Shown piece after piece: positions 5,689 to 8,063 of a stretch of DNA of 8,063 nt (position 1 is the first letter of the stretch; every line of letters starts with the position of its first letter). The position numbers and the translations under genes are program-made. The DNA comes from Candidatus Neomarinimicrobium atlanticum (GTDB lineage Bacteria; Fidelibacterota; Marinisomatia; Marinisomatales; Marinisomataceae), in the NCBI GenBank assembly GCA_000402815.1, contig AQSA01000008.1, positions 85,898-93,960 of the forward strand, read 5' to 3'. The notes under the pieces were generated by a model that did no database searches, had not been told where the DNA came from, and saw only the letters and a list, made by a program, of their open reading frames with translations.

Positions 5689-6099
5689 TTATGTCGCAAA
5701 AATTTGTTTGTCATCTTTAAATGCTTTGAATTCTAAGGCATTTCCAGAAGGATCGAGAAAAAACATGGTTGCTTGCTCTCCAGACTCTCCTTTAAATCGA
5801 ATCTTAGGTTCAATGATGAATTTAATATCAAATTCCTGTAAATGCTGTTTTAATTGATTCCACTGATTCATAGTTAAAATTACACCGAAATGGCTAGCAG
5901 GTACCTCATCTCCATCTACACTATTTGTAGCTGGATGATTATTCTTATCAACCAAATGAGCAACCACTTGATGTCCAAACATATCAAAGTCTATCCACTT
6001 ATCAGATGTCCTTCCAATACTGCACTGCAAAACGTCTACGTAAAATGATCGTGTTATTTTTAAATCAGTGACTGGAAAAGCTAGGTGAAATGGCCTCAT
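5689..6099 (-). CDS. VOC superfamily protein (glyoxalase/extradiol dioxygenase fold)
   Basis: A 136-residue single-chain VOC protein with two beta-alpha-beta-beta-beta modules. The first module opens with HLAFPVTDL (5-13), followed by SFYVDVLQCSIGR (18-30) and FGHQVVAHL (41-49). The second opens with HFGVILT (70-76) and ends with RFKGESGEQATMFFLDPSGN (101-120) and ALEFKAF (121-127). Likely metal ligands are H5, H70 and E123, the usual two-histidine, one-glutamate set. The sequence matches a widespread, highly conserved VOC group often annotated as glyoxalase or dioxygenase, whose substrate is unknown, so neither methylglyoxal detoxification nor ring cleavage should be assumed. A TATAAT box lies 16-21 bases before the ATG, and the gene probably leads an operon with the TIGR02206-like and CNNM genes. 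Confidence 0.88.
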   Translation of the reverse strand: MRPFHLAFPVTDLKITRSFYVDVLQCSIGRTSDKWIDFDMFGHQVVAHLVDKNNHPATNSVDGDEVPASHFGVILTMNQWNQLKQHLQEFDIKFIIEPKIRFKGESGEQATMFFLDPSGNALEFKAFKDDKQIFAT

Positions 6100-6115
6100 T
6101 TAATTAAAATTACCA

Positions 6116-6121
6116 ATTATA
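6116..6121 (-). promoter_or_regulatory. Putative -10 box of the VOC operon
   Basis: A perfect TATAAT on the minus strand with 15 bases between it and the VOC ATG at 6099. I see no good -35 hexamer 16-18 bases upstream and no extended TG. If used, transcription would begin about 10 bases before the start codon, leaving almost no leader. The 83-base gap 6100-6182 otherwise holds only the inverted repeat at 6145-6169. Confidence 0.4.
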
Positions 6122-6144
6122 GTATCTCTATTCAAGACATAATT

Positions 6145-6169
6145 TAAGTTAAAGTAATAGTTTAACTTA
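6145..6169. repeat. AT-rich inverted repeat between hydrolase and VOC genes
   Basis: Perfect 9-base arms TAAGTTAAA (6145-6153) and TTTAACTTA (6161-6169) around a 7-base loop. Past a small internal bulge, ATAA and TTAT can add four more pairs. It begins 13 bases after the hydrolase stop and lies upstream of the VOC -10 box. It could be a weak terminator, though neither side has a clear T-run and each arm holds only one G or C, or an operator for the VOC operon. Confidence 0.5.
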
Positions 6170-6182
6170 TTATTATATCTCA

Positions 6183-6932
6183 TCATATAGAAGAAAATAC
6201 AACTATATCATTTATAAACTTTTTATTAAATTTATCTGATATTACTATATCATTGTGTCCACAATCTTCATATACTTTATACGAACCATTTAAGTGATCT
6301 TTTAAATATATTGATGCATGTTTTGGAACCAATTTATCTTTATCGCAAATGATAACAAGGACATTATCTGGTCCGCTAAAATGCACTCTCTTAAAGTAGT
6401 CATTCCATATTGTTTTTGATTGAAAATACTCCAATAAAAAACTTTGCTTTTCCTTTACTGCATCTTTCCAAAGCTTCCTTTGAGCTTCTTTTGGAGTATT
6501 CTTTGTAAAAAACATGGACTGGGTGAGCCAGGCTGGTAAATATCCTTTAAACATAATCTGAATGCCAAGCTTCTTAACCCATTTGTATAGTATATTAATT
6601 TGTTTCTGTTGGATAGCCTTAACGGAGATTTGCTTTGGAGCTACACCCGAGGCAACTAGAATTAATTTGTGAATATCATCTCCGAGAGTTTGGGCTACAT
6701 AGGTTGCAAACAACCCTCCTAAACTATGTCCAACGATAACAATATCTCTATTGGGGTATTTTTGAATGATGTCCTTAACGGATGTTATAGACGACTCAAA
6801 TGCCTTATCAAGAGATGAAAAGTCTAGATCAATTAAAGAGTAATTAACTGATTTATTATCCAGAATAGGAACTATACTGCTCCAAAATGGAGATCGAATA
6901 CCAATGCCATGAAAAAAAATAAAGTGGGTCAT
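6183..6932 (-). CDS. Alpha/beta hydrolase (serine hydrolase, AB hydrolase-1 type)
   Basis: A 249-residue cytoplasmic alpha/beta hydrolase with no signal peptide. The oxyanion-hole strand is FFHGIG (6-11). The nucleophile elbow GHSLGG (68-73) puts the serine at S70. The acid is probably D197 or D199 in CDKDKLVPKH (196-205), and the catalytic histidine is H226 in CGHND. Residues about 100-180 form the cap region, rich in K, Q and aromatic residues (IQQKQINILYKWVKKLG, KGYLPAWLTQSMFF). The complete triad predicts an active esterase, lipase or related hydrolase; the substrate cannot be read from sequence. ATG at 6932 directly precedes the first beta strand, as expected. It starts 20 bases after tRNA-Leu, with a TATAAT box in that gap, and has no Shine-Dalgarno motif. 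It is followed by an 83-base gap, so it may be a single-gene unit or be read through from the tRNAs. Confidence 0.9.
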   Translation of the reverse strand: MTHFIFFHGIGIRSPFWSSIVPILDNKSVNYSLIDLDFSSLDKAFESSITSVKDIIQKYPNRDIVIVGHSLGGLFATYVAQTLGDDIHKLILVASGVAPKQISVKAIQQKQINILYKWVKKLGIQIMFKGYLPAWLTQSMFFTKNTPKEAQRKLWKDAVKEKQSFLLEYFQSKTIWNDYFKRVHFSGPDNVLVIICDKDKLVPKHASIYLKDHLNGSYKVYEDCGHNDIVISDKFNKKFINDIVVFSSI

Positions 6933-6945
6933 GTTAAGCTTTCAT

Positions 6946-6951
6946 ATTATA
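6946..6951 (-). promoter_or_regulatory. Putative -10 box of the hydrolase gene abutting tRNA-Leu
   Basis: TATAAT on the minus strand, one base after the encoded CCA of tRNA-Leu and 13 bases before the hydrolase ATG. A -35 element would have to lie inside the T-arm of the tRNA gene, where only a poor match (TTCGAG, 18-base spacer) exists. If active, the mRNA leader would be about 7 bases. Confidence 0.3.
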
Positions 6952-6952
6952 G

Positions 6953-7041
6953 TGGTGCCCGGGGCCGGACTCGAACCGGCACGGAGTTTAATCTCCGAGG
7001 GATTTTAAGTCCCTTGTGTCTACCAATTTCACCACCCGGGC
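6953..7041 (-). tRNA. tRNA-Leu (anticodon TAA), CCA encoded
   Basis: An 89-base type II tRNA including CCA. The acceptor is GCCCGGG (7041-7035) paired with CCCGGGC (6963-6957), with discriminator A at 6956 followed by CCA at 6955-6953. The D-region TGGTGAAATTGGTAGACAC is typical of tRNA-Leu. The anticodon stem AGGGA/TCCCT holds the loop CTTAAAA, giving anticodon TAA (reads UUA and UUG). The long variable arm CGGAGATTAAACTCCG forms a clear hairpin, and the T-loop is TTCGAGT. It lies 15 bases after tRNA-Cys, so the two are surely transcribed together. UUA is expected to be a heavily used codon in such AT-rich DNA. Confidence 0.97.
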
Positions 7042-7056
7042 AACAAAGTTTTTAAG

Positions 7057-7130
7057 AGGCGTCGGTCGGATTCGAACCGACGAATAGCGGTTTTGCAAAC
7101 CGATCCCTTAGACCACTTGGGTACGACGCC
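7057..7130 (-). tRNA. tRNA-Cys (anticodon GCA)
   Basis: A 74-base tRNA with acceptor GGCGTCG (7130-7124) paired with CGACGCC (7064-7058) and discriminator T at 7057, as usual for tRNA-Cys. The D-arm is CCCAAGTGGTCTAAGGG. The anticodon loop TTGCAAA gives GCA, and the T-arm is GTCGG-TTCGAAT-CCGAC. The first pair of the anticodon stem (T with C) is mismatched, leaving four good pairs. The discriminator is followed by CTT, so CCA is not encoded. It is first in a two-tRNA operon with tRNA-Leu. Confidence 0.96.
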
Positions 7131-7157
7131 AAACTTTTTTAAAAAGTTGAACGTGCC

Positions 7158-7185
7158 AATATAAATATTTAGAGAGTTAATTCAA
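7158..7185 (-). promoter_or_regulatory. Putative promoter of the tRNA-Cys/tRNA-Leu operon
   Basis: On the minus strand, TTGAAT (7185-7180, -35) and TATATT (7163-7158, -10) are separated by 16 bases, followed by GGCACG, a GC-rich stretch where a discriminator would lie. GC-rich discriminators are typical of stable-RNA promoters under stringent control. The -35 lies in the last codons of the TldD/PmbA gene and transcription would start about 20 bases before tRNA-Cys. The AT-rich palindrome at 7132-7148 lies between the start and the tRNA. Confidence 0.35.
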
Positions 7186-8062
7186 AATCATTAACTAATA
7201 TTCCTGGACATGTAGTTTCTCCTGGATTTCTACCGTCATATGTCTCAATAACAGGCCTAGATAATACATCTTCACCCACACCTTCTAAATTTTTTCCAAA
7301 GAAATTATAGAAAGAGTCATCAAAACGCATAGTTTTAATCGGTGCAACCATCTTTCCATCTTCAACCCAATAACATGCATACCTCGTTAAGCCTGTAATG
7401 CGACCACCGAGATTATCGCTCCAATTCAAATAGTGAATATTTGAAATAAATATACCTGTACCCAGCCTTTTAAGTCTTTCATTGAGCTTAATATTACCTC
7501 CATGCATTAATGGTGCTCTTAAGTACTCTCCCATGCCCCATGAATTTGTATCTTCAGCATAATTTGAATCCAACCCATATTCGAGAGCAGTTTTAGAATT
7601 AATTAATGTATTTTTCAATTCTCCGTTCTTAATAATACTAACATTACCTGATACCTCAGCGCGAGAATTAAAAGGAGATGTAGATTTTCTATCAAATGAT
7701 TCATCAAGAGAAAACATCTCTGATAGTTTCACATTATCATTTCTCATTTTAAGTAAAGAGCTTGATCCATTTCTTATTGAAGATTCACTTACTCCATTCC
7801 AATTTAACATATCGACAAAGTCTGCCACAGCATGAGGCTCGAACCATACCCTATACTTTCCAGGTTTTAACTCTACTTTTGGCTTATCCATTAATTTTAA
7901 CTTATGAGAAGCGTCATTAAATGCTGCTACAAAGTTGTCCTCATTCCAATCTGAGCCAGGATATAATATTTTTACCATATTTTCTTTTGCATCAATAAGT
8001 GAGAAGTCGAAAATAAATGAATCTTTTTCAAACCAATGACTTGTACCTTTCGAAGAAGATGA
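7169..8062 (-). CDS. TldD/PmbA-family protein, C-terminal part; 5' end outside the window
   Basis: An open frame of 297 residues enters from the right edge and ends at TAA 7171-7169. Its first methionine in the window (ATG 7978) is internal: 28 open codons precede it, starting SSSSKGTSHWFEKDSF, a stretch that fits the family. TldD/PmbA proteins are about 440-480 residues and act as zinc metalloproteases, for example in peptide maturation. The N-terminal third, which would carry an HExxxH-type zinc motif if this were the catalytic TldD type, is not in view. Visible family features are the ELKPGKYRVWFEPHAVADFV segment, then ISNIHYLNWSDN, GRITGLTRYACYWVEDGK and APIKTMRFDDSFYNFFG of the C-terminal domain, and an ending CPGILVNDFELTL. 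Whether it is the catalytic or the partner subunit type cannot be decided. Its stop is 38 bases before tRNA-Cys. Confidence 0.85.
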   Translation of the reverse strand, partial: SSSSKGTSHWFEKDSFIFDFSLIDAKENMVKILYPGSDWNEDNFVAAFNDASHKLKLMDKPKVELKPGKYRVWFEPHAVADFVDMLNWNGVSESSIRNGSSSLLKMRNDNVKLSEMFSLDESFDRKSTSPFNSRAEVSGNVSIIKNGELKNTLINSKTALEYGLDSNYAEDTNSWGMGEYLRAPLMHGGNIKLNERLKRLGTGIFISNIHYLNWSDNLGGRITGLTRYACYWVEDGKMVAPIKTMRFDDSFYNFFGKNLEGVGEDVLSRPVIETYDGRNPGETTCPGILVNDFELTL

Positions 8063-8063
8063 A

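Noticed and set aside
5591..5857. Plus-strand open frame across the VOC and membrane protein junction
   Set aside because: Crosses two genes well supported on the other strand and matches no family.
6933..6947. Mini-frame ATG AAA GCT TAA just before the hydrolase ATG as a leader peptide
   Set aside because: Three codons only, no ribosome binding site, and expected by chance in this composition.
7132..7148. Palindrome AACTTTTT/AAAAAGTT as a terminator of the TldD/PmbA gene
   Set aside because: The arms are separated by a single base and hold one G or C each, so a stable hairpin is unlikely; it may simply be AT-rich sequence before tRNA-Cys.

Overview
The window is an AT-rich, tightly packed chromosomal segment. 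By eye it is roughly two-thirds A+T. Every gene lies on the minus strand, so it reads from right to left. It holds ten protein genes (two cut by the window edges) and three tRNA genes. No insertion sequence, phage gene, CRISPR array or rRNA is visible, and no gap exceeds about 85 bases. Short spacers, overlapping genes and low GC suggest a small-genome, free-living and probably aquatic bacterium. The phylum cannot be fixed from the window. One small protein (3285-3728) resembles the Bacteroidota/FCB DUF4295 family. However, clear Shine-Dalgarno motifs before two genes argue against a typical member of Bacteroidota.

In transcription order, the right edge carries the 3' part of a TldD/PmbA-family metalloprotease-like gene (7169-8062). 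It is followed by a tRNA-Cys(GCA)-tRNA-Leu(UAA) pair and a serine alpha/beta hydrolase gene (6183-6932). After an AT-rich inverted repeat comes a compact run: a VOC/glyoxalase-fold protein (5689-6099), a seven-helix TIGR02206/YwaF-like membrane protein (4972-5670), a CNNM/CBS-domain transporter-like protein (3964-4971), an unlisted 57-residue membrane peptide (3731-3904), and a protein with a small basic domain and an acidic repeat tail (3285-3728). tRNA-Ser(GGA) starts only 10 bases after that last gene.

Downstream of tRNA-Ser is a likely mutagenesis/DNA-damage operon. It contains umuD and umuC (overlapping by 23 bases, together DNA polymerase V), an SRPBCC-fold protein, an exported or membrane protein of unknown function, and yjjX (inosine/xanthosine triphosphatase, cut by the left edge, overlapping its neighbour by ATGA). 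An error-prone polymerase together with a nucleotide-pool cleaning enzyme makes biological sense, and the two unknown genes between them are the most interesting part of the window. Its position directly behind a tRNA would fit an acquired cassette, but no attachment-site repeat is visible here.
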